Source: Clostridia bacterium (GTDB lineage Bacteria > Acidobacteriota > Terriglobia > Terriglobales > Acidobacteriaceae). From it: a stretch of DNA of 64,000 bases. The notes below the pieces were generated by a model that worked only from the letters and a program-made list of their open reading frames with translations, did no database searches and was not told where the DNA came from. Location of the stretch: NCBI GenBank assembly GCA_035561135.1, contig DATMYA010000085.1:1-64000 (forward strand), given 5' to 3'. Below, piece after piece: positions 35,607-44,069 of the stretch; the first letter of the stretch is position 1, and the number at the start of each line of letters is the position of its first letter. The position numbers and the translations under genes are program-made.

Positions 35607-35691
35607 AGCGCGACTCACAGTCGTACCGCATTCGTGCCGCTTTTCTGGTACAAGCGGCGTCTAATGATAAGGAGAAGGGACCGGTACTAAC

Positions 35692-36228
35692 ATGAGCAAG
35701 CGTTCATTCACCTCGCTTACGCCGCAGGAAGCGCTGCATGTTGCCGTGTTCATTGAGGAGCGCAACGCCGAGCTCTACCACCGCTTTGCCGAGATGTTCG
35801 TCGAATTTCGCGACCTTGAGTCACTGGAAATTGCCGGCGTCTTCTGGGACATGGCGGTGGAAGAACGGCAGCATAGTACGTTGCTTCAACAGCGCTATAC
35901 CGAGCGGTATGGCAACTCCGCTTGCGCGCTCACCGAAGACGATTTGCAGGAGATGATCGAAGTGCCGCACCTTGAAGATGGCGACGTGTTTAGCGCCGAA
36001 CCTTCCGCGCTTGGACCTTCGCCTCGGGAACGAGCGCTGCATGTGGCGCTCTTCGCGGAACAGAATGCGCGCAGGTTTTACTCCGGAATCTCGGAAACCG
36101 CGGCCGATCCGGTGATGCGCAAGTTCTATCGCGAACTCTCCGAATTCGAAGCCGACCACGTCGCCTTTCTCGAGAAGAGACTCACCGGAGCAGAGGCTAA
36201 TGGGAAGCAATCGAGTGGCCCGGTGTAG
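35692..36228 (+). CDS. Ferritin-like / rubrerythrin-type protein
   Basis: A 178-aa all-helical protein. Two ferritin-like helix pairs are visible: EERNAELYHRF with EERQHSTLLQQRY (ExxH-type iron ligands), and AEQNARRFY with EFEADHVAFLEKRL. No rubredoxin Cys pairs are present, so it is the diiron part only. It probably handles iron or peroxide. The gene follows nrfA by 85 bases; AAGGAG lies upstream of ATG 35692, and a short hairpin (35636-35658) separates the two. Confidence 0.75.
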   Translation: MSKRSFTSLTPQEALHVAVFIEERNAELYHRFAEMFVEFRDLESLEIAGVFWDMAVEERQHSTLLQQRYTERYGNSACALTEDDLQEMIEVPHLEDGDVFSAEPSALGPSPRERALHVALFAEQNARRFYSGISETAADPVMRKFYRELSEFEADHVAFLEKRLTGAEANGKQSSGPV

Positions 36229-36289
36229 TTGAGTCGCGGGTCTTGAGTCGCAGCAGCTATTGACCGATCAGCAACTCCATGCTTTTCTT

Positions 36290-36312
36290 AGGCACGGCAT
36301 TACGCCGTGCCT
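36290..36312. terminator. Bidirectional terminator-like hairpin
   Basis: Perfect 9-base arms AGGCACGGC (36290-36298) and GCCGTGCCT (36304-36312) with a 5-base loop lie between the converging ferritin-like gene and SDR gene. Flanks carry CTTTTCTT on one side and GTTCTC on the other, consistent with ends for both transcripts. Confidence 0.6.
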
Positions 36313-36345
36313 GTTCTCATGCGCGATGCACGAGCAAATGAGCGC

Positions 36346-37338
36346 TTACGCGGCCGTTGTTTCCCCGCCTAGCAACGTCAGCACCTCGCCCGTGATGTAG
36401 CTTGAGTCCCCTTCGGAGGCGAAGAACACGAATGCCGGAGCTATCTCCTCGGGTTGTGCCGCCCGCCCCATCGGAGTTTGCTTCCCATGCTCGGCTACGT
36501 CTTCAGCTTCCTTGTCGGCAACATTGAGCGGCGTCCACACCGGTCCCGGAGAAACGCAGTTGACGCGAATCCCTCTCTCCACCAACTGCTGTGCGAGTGA
36601 TTTTGTGAAGGCGTGGATTGCGCCTTTTGTCGCCGAATAATCCAGAAGTTTCTTGCTGCCCTGCAATCCTGTAATCGAACCGCAGTTTACGATTGCCGAG
36701 CCCGGGTTCATATGCGCGATTGCAGCCTTTGCCATCCGAAAGTAGCCGTAGATATTCGTCTTGAACGTGCGGTCAAACTGCTCGTCCGTGATCTCCTGAA
36801 TGTCTTCCTGGTGCTCCTGAGAAGCCGCGTTGTTCACCAGAATGTCGAGCTTGCCATATTCGTCCACGGTGCGCTCGACAGACTCCAGGCAGAACTCCGG
36901 TTGGGTTATGTCGCCCGGGATGAGCAAGCAACTCTGGGCCTCCGCCTCCACCGCATCGCGCGTCTCCTCGGCATCACGCTGCTCCTCTGGCAAATACACG
37001 ATTGCCACATCAGCGCCTTCCTTGGCGTAGAACACAGCCACGGCCCGCCCGATGCCGGAATCACCGCCGGTTATCAGCGCCACTTTACCTTCCAGCTTGC
37101 TTGCCGGTTTGTAAGCCCCGCCCTCGTACTTCGGACGCGGTTCGATCTCTGCCTCAATGCCGGGCCTGGGCTGCATCTGTTTGGGATAAGGTGGCCGCGG
37201 TTCTTCCAGCTTGCGTATTTCACCATCGACTGGGAACTCATGCACGCGCGCTTGTTTCCTCGCCGTGGTCGCCTGCTTCGCCGCGCTCTCCTTCAGCGCG
37301 TTCGCTCCACGAGTACTTCCTGCTGATTTTCTAGCCAT
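36346..37338 (-). CDS. SDR-family oxidoreductase, YdaD/YghA type
   Basis: A 330-aa short-chain dehydrogenase with an extra basic N-terminal leader of about 80 residues (EEPRPPYPKQMQPRPGIEAE is typical of the general-stress YdaD/YghA group). Rossmann motif ALITGGDSGIGRAVAVFYAKEGADV, NNAASQ, catalytic Ser with YSATKGAIHAFTKSLAQQL (YxxxK), and PGPVWTPL complete the family set. The cofactor is probably NAD(P). The ATG at 37338 has GGGGAGCAGCC upstream; an upstream extension to 37401 is not family-like. Last gene of the minus-strand cassette. Confidence 0.9.
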   Translation of the reverse strand: MARKSAGSTRGANALKESAAKQATTARKQARVHEFPVDGEIRKLEEPRPPYPKQMQPRPGIEAEIEPRPKYEGGAYKPASKLEGKVALITGGDSGIGRAVAVFYAKEGADVAIVYLPEEQRDAEETRDAVEAEAQSCLLIPGDITQPEFCLESVERTVDEYGKLDILVNNAASQEHQEDIQEITDEQFDRTFKTNIYGYFRMAKAAIAHMNPGSAIVNCGSITGLQGSKKLLDYSATKGAIHAFTKSLAQQLVERGIRVNCVSPGPVWTPLNVADKEAEDVAEHGKQTPMGRAAQPEEIAPAFVFFASEGDSSYITGEVLTLLGGETTAA

Positions 37339-37431
37339 GGCTGCTCCCCGAGTATTTCGAATGTGCACATAGATGTTTCGGCGGAAGATCACGCTGTCCA
37401 CCGGAAGGTTGCGCCAGCAAGGGGGAGGAGT

Positions 37432-39762
37432 TCAGACATGCCGGGGCAAGAAGCTTGTGAGCAGATCGACGATACGCCCGGCAAAACCGTCGGTTGTCGA
37501 CCAGGGGCTCGGCTGCCGTACGATGTGCAGAGTTCCGCGCTTGCTCAACACCTCGTAGTCGCTGCCTCCATCCTCACGACGCCAAAAGCGCAGACCCACA
37601 ACTGCTTCGCCCACGTGCAGGTTTCGAAGAGTGATTTCCGGCAGCCACTCCGGGAGATGCGGATCCACGATGAGCACTTTCAGCGGCGCGTAAGGATAAA
37701 GGCCCAACATCGACTGCACCATCGCGAAGATCGCAGAAGCCGACCACGCCTGCGGCCAGCAGGTCTTGGGATACAACGCCGGAAACGGATGCTGCGCATC
37801 CCGTTGATGTCCAGAAAACACTTCCGGCAAGCGTTCGAAGTCGAACATGCCAGCGGCTTCGAACATCCCCTTGCATACCCGTTCAACATAGTCGTACAGA
37901 CCGAACCGCATCATGCCGATCGCAAACGTTCCGTGTTCGACAGGCCACACCGACCCCCGATGGTAGCTGTACGGATTGAACGCCGGATGCTTCGAGGAGA
38001 GCGTCCGTATCCCCCAACCCGTGAACAGGTCGTCCTGCATAAAGCGTTTGGCCGTTGGCTGCACCAGCGCGTGATCGACGATGCCCGCCGCAAGCAGGTG
38101 TCCAACATTCGACCCCACGGAGTCGATCGGTTCATCCTTCGGACCCAGCCCCATGTAGAAGAACTGTTCCTGCTCCCACCAGAACCTCTCATTAAATCGC
38201 TTCTTGAATTCCTGTGCCTGGTGGAACAATTGCCTCGCTTCATCTTTTCGATCCAGCCACCACAACAGCTCAGACATATGCAGCTTTGCGATATACGCAT
38301 ATGCCTGCTCCTCGCACGTTGAGACCGGCGGCGACACTTGCGAGCCATCAGCCCACACTATGGCGTCGCGAGAGTCTTTCCACCCCTGGTGAATCGTCCC
38401 CTGCTCGGAGTGCGTCCGGTATTCGTAAAAACCGTCGCGGTCGAAGTCGGCATATTCGTCCATCCATTGCAGGCACTTCATAGCCGGCTCGATGAACGGC
38501 TGGACGAGCGCCTTGTCGCCCGTCCAGTGCCAGAGCTCCGCCAGTGCGACCGGATAGAATTTGCTGGTCGTGGCCGAACCGTAGTAGCGCACGCGAGGGT
38601 TGTAGCGCAGGGTTGCGAGTGGGCCAGTGTGCGCTTCGTGGATCATGCGTCCGGGTTCTTCATCGAGCCAGTCGTTGACGGTCGTGCCTTGTGTCTTCGG
38701 CAACTCGGCCAGAGCGCCTACCATCATCGACGCGCTGACCGACGCCGCTTCCCACGAAGCGGTCAGCGTGTCGCGGCCGAAGAGCGCGATGTAAAGCGGC
38801 AACCCAGCCGCCATCGTCCATTCGCGCGGGCTACGGTCCATGTCATACAGGCGAAGTGCCGCGAGGTCGCGCTTTGCCTGTTCGCACGCTGTCGATACCA
38901 CGTGCGCCAGCGTATCGCTCTCGATTGTGCTGAAGTGCGTGGACTCGGCAAAGAACAACTCACGACGCCGGTCAAGCAGGTTTTCCTCTCCTCCAAATGC
39001 AGCACACTCATACAGCGAAGGCATCGCTTCGCCCTCTATGTACGGAACAAGTTCTATGCAGGCGTTCCAATGCTGCAGCGGCCCAATCTTTATGGGAAAA
39101 CGTATCTGCCCGCCCTCGTAACCCGGCTCTGCGTCACTGCGCGCAATGCGAACGGCGAGTCCGCGGTGCATGGTGGCATCGCCGATGTTGCCCTGGTGGT
39201 CGAAGTGGTGTTGCGCGCGATAGTCGAAGCGCAACTCATGAGCGCCATCGTCTGCGCGTCTCCACTCGCGAAGCAGTTCACCGCATTGCTGGCGGCTCTC
39301 TGAACTTTCCAGTTGATCCAGAAAGTCGCCATCGCACTCGAGCACCAGTTCGAACTCTACTTCCACTTGCGAGAAGTTCGTCAGCTCCACGTCTTCATGC
39401 ACGCCCAATCCGACGAAACGCGACAGTCGCAGTTCGATCGTTTCCTCCGAGATGGGCTGTACCTGGCCACTGCCGCGATCGGGATTGCTGTCCTGCTCGC
39501 GCCCGGGCCGAGCCTGTATGTAGTAGCCCATCCACGAATGTTGTTCAACGTTCGACAGCGCCACCGACATTGGCTCTTTGCCATTGACCTTGTAGCGATA
39601 GCAGGACAGCATCCGCGTCTGGTGTACAAACAGCCCCTGGTCGGGGTCCGGACGAATGAAACCGTCCAGTCCCGTTGCCATCACCGTCCTGTTCTGACTT
39701 ACGTAACCGGAGTCGGAACGCGGATGCAAGCGGATGAGGTTGAAGCGCCGGTTCTCGATCAT
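37432..39762 (-). CDS. Glycogen-debranching-type (amylo-alpha-1,6-glucosidase) protein
   Basis: A 776-aa protein with two regions. The N-terminal 280 residues are the beta-domain of the GDE_N_bis type (GLDGFIRPDPDQGLFVHQTRMLSCYRYKVNG). The remainder is an (alpha/alpha)6 toroid of the GH15/GH133 kind: PLYIALFGRDTLTASWEA (general acid Asp region), YYGSATTSKFYPVALAELW, CEEQAYAYIAKLHMSELL, HRGSVWPVEHGTFAIGMMRFGL. It likely trims alpha-1,6 branches of glycogen or similar glucan, linking the cassette to osmolyte or storage metabolism. The upstream gene (DUF72) ends 14 bases before it. Confidence 0.85.
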   Translation of the reverse strand: MIENRRFNLIRLHPRSDSGYVSQNRTVMATGLDGFIRPDPDQGLFVHQTRMLSCYRYKVNGKEPMSVALSNVEQHSWMGYYIQARPGREQDSNPDRGSGQVQPISEETIELRLSRFVGLGVHEDVELTNFSQVEVEFELVLECDGDFLDQLESSESRQQCGELLREWRRADDGAHELRFDYRAQHHFDHQGNIGDATMHRGLAVRIARSDAEPGYEGGQIRFPIKIGPLQHWNACIELVPYIEGEAMPSLYECAAFGGEENLLDRRRELFFAESTHFSTIESDTLAHVVSTACEQAKRDLAALRLYDMDRSPREWTMAAGLPLYIALFGRDTLTASWEAASVSASMMVGALAELPKTQGTTVNDWLDEEPGRMIHEAHTGPLATLRYNPRVRYYGSATTSKFYPVALAELWHWTGDKALVQPFIEPAMKCLQWMDEYADFDRDGFYEYRTHSEQGTIHQGWKDSRDAIVWADGSQVSPPVSTCEEQAYAYIAKLHMSELLWWLDRKDEARQLFHQAQEFKKRFNERFWWEQEQFFYMGLGPKDEPIDSVGSNVGHLLAAGIVDHALVQPTAKRFMQDDLFTGWGIRTLSSKHPAFNPYSYHRGSVWPVEHGTFAIGMMRFGLYDYVERVCKGMFEAAGMFDFERLPEVFSGHQRDAQHPFPALYPKTCWPQAWSASAIFAMVQSMLGLYPYAPLKVLIVDPHLPEWLPEITLRNLHVGEAVVGLRFWRREDGGSDYEVLSKRGTLHIVRQPSPWSTTDGFAGRIVDLLTSFLPRHV

Positions 39763-39776
39763 GCGCCGCTTCTCAT

Positions 39777-40538
39777 TTACGCCGCCTCCTCGCGACCGCG
39801 TTGCACGGTCGCCTGTCCCACGAGGCGCTTCAACTCAAGCGCGTTCTGCGCGGCGTAACCTGCCTGATCGTTATCGAAGTAGACGAACACCGCTCTCATT
39901 TTTCTGCTCCAGTTAACGATGCGGTCGGCCCATTCGCGCAGCTTCGCATGTTCGTAGCTGCCCTGGTACTTCCCTCCAGGCCCGTGCAGTCGCACGTATG
40001 CCCAGTCCGCAGTGATATGCATTGGCGTATGAAAGCCAGCCAGTTCATAGATGCAGTACGCCGCATTCGACTTCTGCAGCAACTCGTAGACTCTCTGTTC
40101 ATTCCAAGACGGCTCACGGAATTCAAAGCTGTAGCGGTGGTAGCTCGGCAATTCGGACAGAAACTCCTCCAGTCTTTCCAGGTTCAGCTTCCACCGCGGC
40201 GGAAGCTGGAAAAGAATCGGCCCGAGCTTCGGACCCAATACTTCTGCGCGCGGCAGAAAGTTGCCGAGCGCGTTCTGCGGATCCTTCAACTTCTTGTTAT
40301 GTGTGATGAAGCGACTGGCTTTCACCGCGAAAAGGAATTTGCTTGGCGTGGCATCGCGCCAGCACACAAACGTATCGGTCTTGGGAAGCTTGTAGAAACT
40401 GTTGTTCAACTCGACGGTGTCGAAGTGCTGCATGTAAAACTCCAGCATTTTCGAGCCAGCCATCTTTTCCGGATAGAAGTTGCCAAGCCAGTGCTTGTAG
40501 TGCCAGCCCGATGTCCCTATCCAAATCTCTCCCATCAT
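39777..40538 (-). CDS. DUF72 domain protein
   Basis: A 253-aa protein of the TIM-barrel DUF72 family: IWIGTSGWHYKHWLGNFYPEKM at the start, FDTVELNNSFYKLP, FLFAVKASRFITHNKKL, GPILFQLPPRWKLNLERLEEFL, AYCIYELAGFHTPMHITADWAYVRLHG and FVYFDNDQAGYAAQNALELKRLV near the end. The reaction is unknown for the family. The gene is 17 bases after DUF1440 and 14 bases before the debranching-type gene. Confidence 0.9.
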   Translation of the reverse strand: MMGEIWIGTSGWHYKHWLGNFYPEKMAGSKMLEFYMQHFDTVELNNSFYKLPKTDTFVCWRDATPSKFLFAVKASRFITHNKKLKDPQNALGNFLPRAEVLGPKLGPILFQLPPRWKLNLERLEEFLSELPSYHRYSFEFREPSWNEQRVYELLQKSNAAYCIYELAGFHTPMHITADWAYVRLHGPGGKYQGSYEHAKLREWADRIVNWSRKMRAVFVYFDNDQAGYAAQNALELKRLVGQATVQRGREEAA

Positions 40539-40555
40539 TTCGTCCGGTTACGAAT

Positions 40556-41161
40556 TTATGCGACCCGCCCGATATTTGCGGAAAACGCGTACCGCTGGGA
40601 TGGTTTGCGGCGCAGCATCCGGCGCACTCCCTCCAGGCTTGCGCCGTATAACACGTGAGACGCGAACATTGCCGCGTGCGCTTCCGCCGGGACCTCAGTC
40701 GGCCAGGGTGAAAGTCCGAGCGCCGGGACCGCAATCTCATCGCCCACGGCCCAGACCGCCACGCCGAAAGGGGCGCCCATTCCTTTCGTCATCATGGGAG
40801 CGACTTCCGCCGCCGCTCCGTACGCCGCGCCCAGCAGCGCTCCGAACGCATAATGCACTACAGGACCGGCCTTCCGCCGCTGCTCAGGCGTCAGTTCATG
40901 CCCGGAAATCTTCCACCATGCGCGTTGCGATGCTTCTCCTGTTGGGTCCGCCAACTGCTGGAAATACGTTACTCGTTCCCGCATTAATTGCTTGTCGCGC
41001 TGCGGATCGTTCCACATGCCTTCGCGCTTCGCATTTGTGCCACGAGCAGCGACGCTCATGAGCATGTTCATCGCAAAAGAAGCGACGAGCCCTCCAAGCA
41101 GACCCGCCGCCAATCCTTTTGCTATCGCTTTTGCGTCAGCATTAGTGTGGTTGCGCATCAC
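40556..41161 (-). CDS. DUF1440 (YagU-like) membrane protein
   Basis: A 201-aa integral membrane protein with helices at GLAAGLLGGLVASFAMNMLMSV, VVHYAFGALLGAAYGAAAEV, PFGVAVWAVGDEIAVPALGL and AAMFASHVLYGASLEGV; the spacing matches the DUF1440/YagU family. The role is unknown; YagU has been tied to acid stress in E. coli. Its start lies inside the 3' end of the DUF4142 gene (20-base overlap), which favours translational coupling. Confidence 0.8.
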   Translation of the reverse strand: MMRNHTNADAKAIAKGLAAGLLGGLVASFAMNMLMSVAARGTNAKREGMWNDPQRDKQLMRERVTYFQQLADPTGEASQRAWWKISGHELTPEQRRKAGPVVHYAFGALLGAAYGAAAEVAPMMTKGMGAPFGVAVWAVGDEIAVPALGLSPWPTEVPAEAHAAMFASHVLYGASLEGVRRMLRRKPSQRYAFSANIGRVA

Positions 41162-41840
41162 TGGTCTTCGCTTCCGACTTAGCCTTCTCAGACTTTTTGC
41201 TCGCCATCGTTCCGCCGGTCGTACCTGCTACCTGCGTGGCCTGCTTCAGGTGATCTTCCAGTGTCGGCAGCGTCGTTCCTGCCCACGACTTCAGGTCCGA
41301 ATCGCTCGCCGATTTCGAAGCCCTGCGGAACTCGGCGACGTCTTTCGTGTGATCAGTGACCATGTGATGCATGTAAGCCTTGTCGAAAGCGTCGCCAGAA
41401 AGTTTCTCTAACCTCTGCTGCTCCGCTTTCTGTTTTGCGCTGGGCTCGGTAGGCAGTGTCCAGTTCTTCTGTTGGGCCAGGCTCTTGAGTTCATCGTTCG
41501 CCTTGGTGTGGTCGGTGACCATGCGCTGACCAAACTGCTTCACTTCGTCCTTCGAAGCCTTCTGTTGTGCCAGTGTGCCGAGTGCGACCTCCGAGAGGCC
41601 GCCCTGAGCCGCTTCCATCACGAACCTCTTATCCATGCTCCCGGCCTTTGCACCCGTGGGCTTGGCGGCCGCCTTGTCCATGTCACTGGACTGCGCCTTG
41701 TTCTCTTGTGCTTTCGCGCCCTTGTCTCCGGTGGTGCTGCTACCCTGCGTTTCCTGCGCGTATCCGAACAACCCAAGGCAGAGCATCACGGCTAATACCA
41801 TCGAATGCATGAGCAAACGTCGAACATTCACAGCGTGCAT
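41142..41840 (-). CDS. DUF4142 domain protein, exported
   Basis: A 232-aa exported protein (signal MHSMVLAVMLCLGLFGYAQ). After a Lys/Ala-rich linker comes the DUF4142 four-helix domain: DKRFVMEAAQGGLSEVALGTLAQQKASKDEVKQFGQRMVTDHTKANDEL, with a second TDHTKDVAEFRRAS copy later, and TLPTLEDHLKQA. Two copies of the TDHTK-type motif supply His/Asp/Lys that may bind metal or quinone-like ligand. ATG 41840 has GGAGACTTGAG upstream. It is the first gene of the cassette. Confidence 0.88.
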   Translation of the reverse strand: MHAVNVRRLLMHSMVLAVMLCLGLFGYAQETQGSSTTGDKGAKAQENKAQSSDMDKAAAKPTGAKAGSMDKRFVMEAAQGGLSEVALGTLAQQKASKDEVKQFGQRMVTDHTKANDELKSLAQQKNWTLPTEPSAKQKAEQQRLEKLSGDAFDKAYMHHMVTDHTKDVAEFRRASKSASDSDLKSWAGTTLPTLEDHLKQATQVAGTTGGTMASKKSEKAKSEAKTSDAQPH

Positions 41841-42057
41841 CTCAAGTCTCCTTGACGATTGGATCGAGAAACGAAGCGGCTGTATACCTAGGACTCCCAC
41901 GGACGCTGCGAAGTTGCTTAGTCAACCAGAGTGTCTGATTTGTCATCAGGCGAACTCGCCAGTTCGCGCCATGCTCAGTGGCAACTAAACCTCTACCCGC
42001 CGGTTCCAACCACCGTGATAACCCTCTGTTCGCGCCAGCACTTAAAAGGAGAAACGC

Positions 42058-42846
42058 ATGGCAACGAAGGTTTTTTGGGGCGGGTTCGCAGCGGGCGCTG
42101 CCGCCGGGCTTGGAACTCTTTGGGCCGTCAGCTTCATCGGACGCGGTGGCAAAAGCCGCATCATTCGCTTCGAGAAAGCGGTTCAGATAGGACGTCCCGT
42201 ACACGAGGTCTTTGACGCCTGGTCGGATTACAGCCGTTTGCCGCAATATTCGAGCTTGATCCAGAGCGTCACTCGCTCTGGCGACCGCTCCCACTGGGTC
42301 ATTAACCTGGACGGGAAACCCTTCGAATGGGACGCCGAGATAACACAACTCATCCCTAATGAAGCCATCGGATGGAAATCTGTGGCTGGCGCCAAGAACA
42401 CCGGCCGCATAAGCTTCTCCCCCATCGGCAATGACACTCTCATGAATGTGGTCATGAACTACGCGCCGCCCGCGCGGATGCTTCGCCCCTTCTTCTCTGC
42501 CATGTCAGGCAGAATCGAAGGTCGCATCGACCAGGCAGTTCGGGACTTCAAGGCCGCACTCGAAGGCAAAGGACAGGAAAACGTGACTAGACCCCTGGCA
42601 GGCGGCAGCAGTTCCGGTTCAACCGACAGGCAGCCCTCGCAGGCAACTGCACATATGGGCCGGGTCCGGAGTTGCTCACGGAAAATCAAAATGCGCGCTA
42701 CGGCTCACCTTCGGTTCCCGTCGAGTACACGCGCCCTCCCGACGCGAAGCGATAACGCTTCGCGGGGCGTCGATTCACAATTGCCGAGCCGAAGTCTCAA
42801 CCCGTTTTTTGGACCCCTGCCGGTTGGGAGGCTGCTCCGATTTTGA
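42058..42846 (+). CDS. SRPBCC-family (polyketide cyclase/dehydrase-like) protein, frameshifted 3' end
   Basis: A membrane-anchored SRPBCC (START-like) protein: an N-terminal helix (FWGGFAAGAAAGLGTLWAVSF), then FEKAVQIGRPVHEVFDAWSDYSRLPQYSSLIQSVTR, WDAEITQLIPNEAIGWKSV, MNVVMNYAPPARMLRPFF and IDQAVRDFKAAL (about residues 35-180). Beyond residue 195 the reading frame turns unnatural. From about 42640 another frame reads YGPGPELLTENQNARYG and ends SVPVEYTRPPDAKR at TAA 42753-42755, which looks like the genuine C-terminus. So the reading frame used above from 42640 to 42846 is probably an artefact of a frameshift or sequencing error. Confidence 0.78.
   Translation: MATKVFWGGFAAGAAAGLGTLWAVSFIGRGGKSRIIRFEKAVQIGRPVHEVFDAWSDYSRLPQYSSLIQSVTRSGDRSHWVINLDGKPFEWDAEITQLIPNEAIGWKSVAGAKNTGRISFSPIGNDTLMNVVMNYAPPARMLRPFFSAMSGRIEGRIDQAVRDFKAALEGKGQENVTRPLAGGSSSGSTDRQPSQATAHMGRVRSCSRKIKMRATAHLRFPSSTRALPTRSDNASRGVDSQLPSRSLNPFFGPLPVGRLLRF
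42743..42764 (+). terminator. Hairpin enclosing the apparent true stop codon
   Basis: Perfect 9-base arms CGCGAAGCG (42743-42751) and CGCTTCGCG (42756-42764) with the loop ATAA. The loop contains the TAA (42753-42755) that ends the alternative, family-like frame of the SRPBCC gene. No T-run follows, so function as a terminator is uncertain. Confidence 0.5.
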
Positions 42847-42912
42847 GACTTGCATCTATCTAGACAAGCCGCGTCGCATCGTCAACTCAATCGAAGTTTG
42901 CAGGAGAAACGT

Positions 42913-43311
42913 ATGAGAAAGATTGTGATCACCATCCTGGCGCTCGTGTTGACGTTCGCCTTCTCCGCTGCTGCACAGAATCAGGCCGCCGGTGGCGCAA
43001 CCGACAAGTCCGGCAAGAAGGTTGCAAAAGCTGAAAAGCAGGAGGCAAGCGCAGCGGCAAAGAATAAGGAGATGAGGCTTACCGGGTGGGTAAAAAGCGA
43101 AGGTGACAAGGTTACCTTTGTGAACGACAAGGATAAGCAGACTTGGAGCGTTCAAAACCCCGACGTTTTGAAACCGCTTGATGGCAAGCACGTGAAAGTG
43201 AAAGCGGCGATTCACGAATCCGATAAGTCTCTGACCATCGCCAGCGTGAAAGAGATGCGTAAGAGCAAGCAGGCCGGCGAAATGGCCCAACACAAATCCC
43301 AACACAAATAA
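42913..43311 (+). CDS. Small exported Lys-rich protein
   Basis: A 132-aa protein with a clear signal peptide (VITILALVLTFAFSAAAQ) and AGGAGAAACGT before ATG 42913. A Lys/Ala-rich linker is followed by a small beta domain (MRLTGWVKSEGDKVTFVNDKDKQTWSVQNPDVLKPLDGKHVKVKAAIHE), of the DUF5818-like or OB-fold kind seen in many acidobacterial exported proteins. Followed by a strong terminator. Function unknown. Confidence 0.75.
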   Translation: MRKIVITILALVLTFAFSAAAQNQAAGGATDKSGKKVAKAEKQEASAAAKNKEMRLTGWVKSEGDKVTFVNDKDKQTWSVQNPDVLKPLDGKHVKVKAAIHESDKSLTIASVKEMRKSKQAGEMAQHKSQHK

Positions 43312-43335
43312 GGTAGCGCCGACACTCCCACGCAG

Positions 43336-43373
43336 AAACGACTGTGAAGGTTAAACCTTCGCAGTCGTTTTTT
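43336..43373 (+). terminator. Rho-independent terminator after the Lys-rich exported protein
   Basis: The stem AACGACTGTGAAGG pairs with CCTTCGCAGTCGTT with one mismatch, loop TTAAA, followed by TTTTTT-type run (CGTTTTTTC). It also faces the converging minus-strand gene and may help end that transcript. Confidence 0.85.
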
Positions 43374-43391
43374 CAGGCAAAATTCCGCGAA

Positions 43392-43949
43392 CTATTGGTC
43401 GAGTTCCTGCGGAAACGATTTCAGTTCTACCTCGCGTGACTTCGCTAATGGTTGCTTGTCCACGCTAATGCTGTGTTGAGTCAGCTTACCTTTAAGCACC
43501 ACGAAGCCCTCTTGGGCCTGCGTCTTCCCCGAAGGATGTTCGACAGCGCCGTCGAACTCGAACCACACATCGTGGATCGGTTTCGTCACCCAGGTCAGCT
43601 TGTCGCCCACAAGCGATGCCTTGCTGAAGAACTGGTCGAGGAACGTGTCTTTGTCACTCCCAGTGTCGCCATAACGCGACACGAATCCGGTGACCACGTT
43701 TCCTTCTTCTATATTGATCTGTACGAATTCGCCATCGCGCAGAAACGAATACATGCCCGAGATATCTTCGGCCGCGCTCTGCTCCCTCGCAGCGCCTGCT
43801 GGATTCTGTGCTGGAGGCTGTTTCTGTTCCTGAGCCGGACCGTTCTTCTGCTCACGAGATGCAGCCTGAACCTCGACTCCAACGGCGAGCAAGCTCCACC
43901 CGGCCGTGCAACCCGCCATCACGAGCGACACCAAAACTTTTTTTCTCAT
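43392..43949 (-). CDS. Exported protein of unknown function
   Basis: A 185-aa protein with signal peptide (VLVSLVMAGCTAGWSLLAVGVEVQA), a Gln/Pro/Ala-rich linker and a beta-rich domain with DISGMYSFLRDGEFVQINIEEGNVVTGFVSRYGDTGSDKDTFLDQFF and WFEFDGAVEHPSGKTQAQEGFVVLKGKL. The latter pattern (a GxVSRYGDxxxDKxxFLDQFF block) recurs in exported proteins of Acidobacteria. ATG 43949 gives the neat signal peptide; the frame extends to 43982. Function not known. Confidence 0.65.
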   Translation of the reverse strand: MRKKVLVSLVMAGCTAGWSLLAVGVEVQAASREQKNGPAQEQKQPPAQNPAGAAREQSAAEDISGMYSFLRDGEFVQINIEEGNVVTGFVSRYGDTGSDKDTFLDQFFSKASLVGDKLTWVTKPIHDVWFEFDGAVEHPSGKTQAQEGFVVLKGKLTQHSISVDKQPLAKSREVELKSFPQELDQ

Positions 43950-44069
43950 GTGAGTATCCGTGAAAGTATAACTTGAATCCATACTGCCCCCGAAAGTGGC
44001 CGAGCAGTTTTGGACGGTTCGTCCGTTTACTCAGATATAATCAGCCACCGCTGTTGTGGGCCCGGTGCA

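Noticed and set aside
34527..35618. Long minus-strand frame (363 codons) opposite nrfA
   Set aside because: It is the shadow of nrfA, whose five haem motifs and coupling to nrfH leave no doubt; the antisense product has no recognised motif.
38338..39303. 321-codon plus-strand frame opposite the glycogen-debranching-type gene
   Set aside because: Basic, His/Arg/Val-rich antisense shadow with no protein-like pattern.
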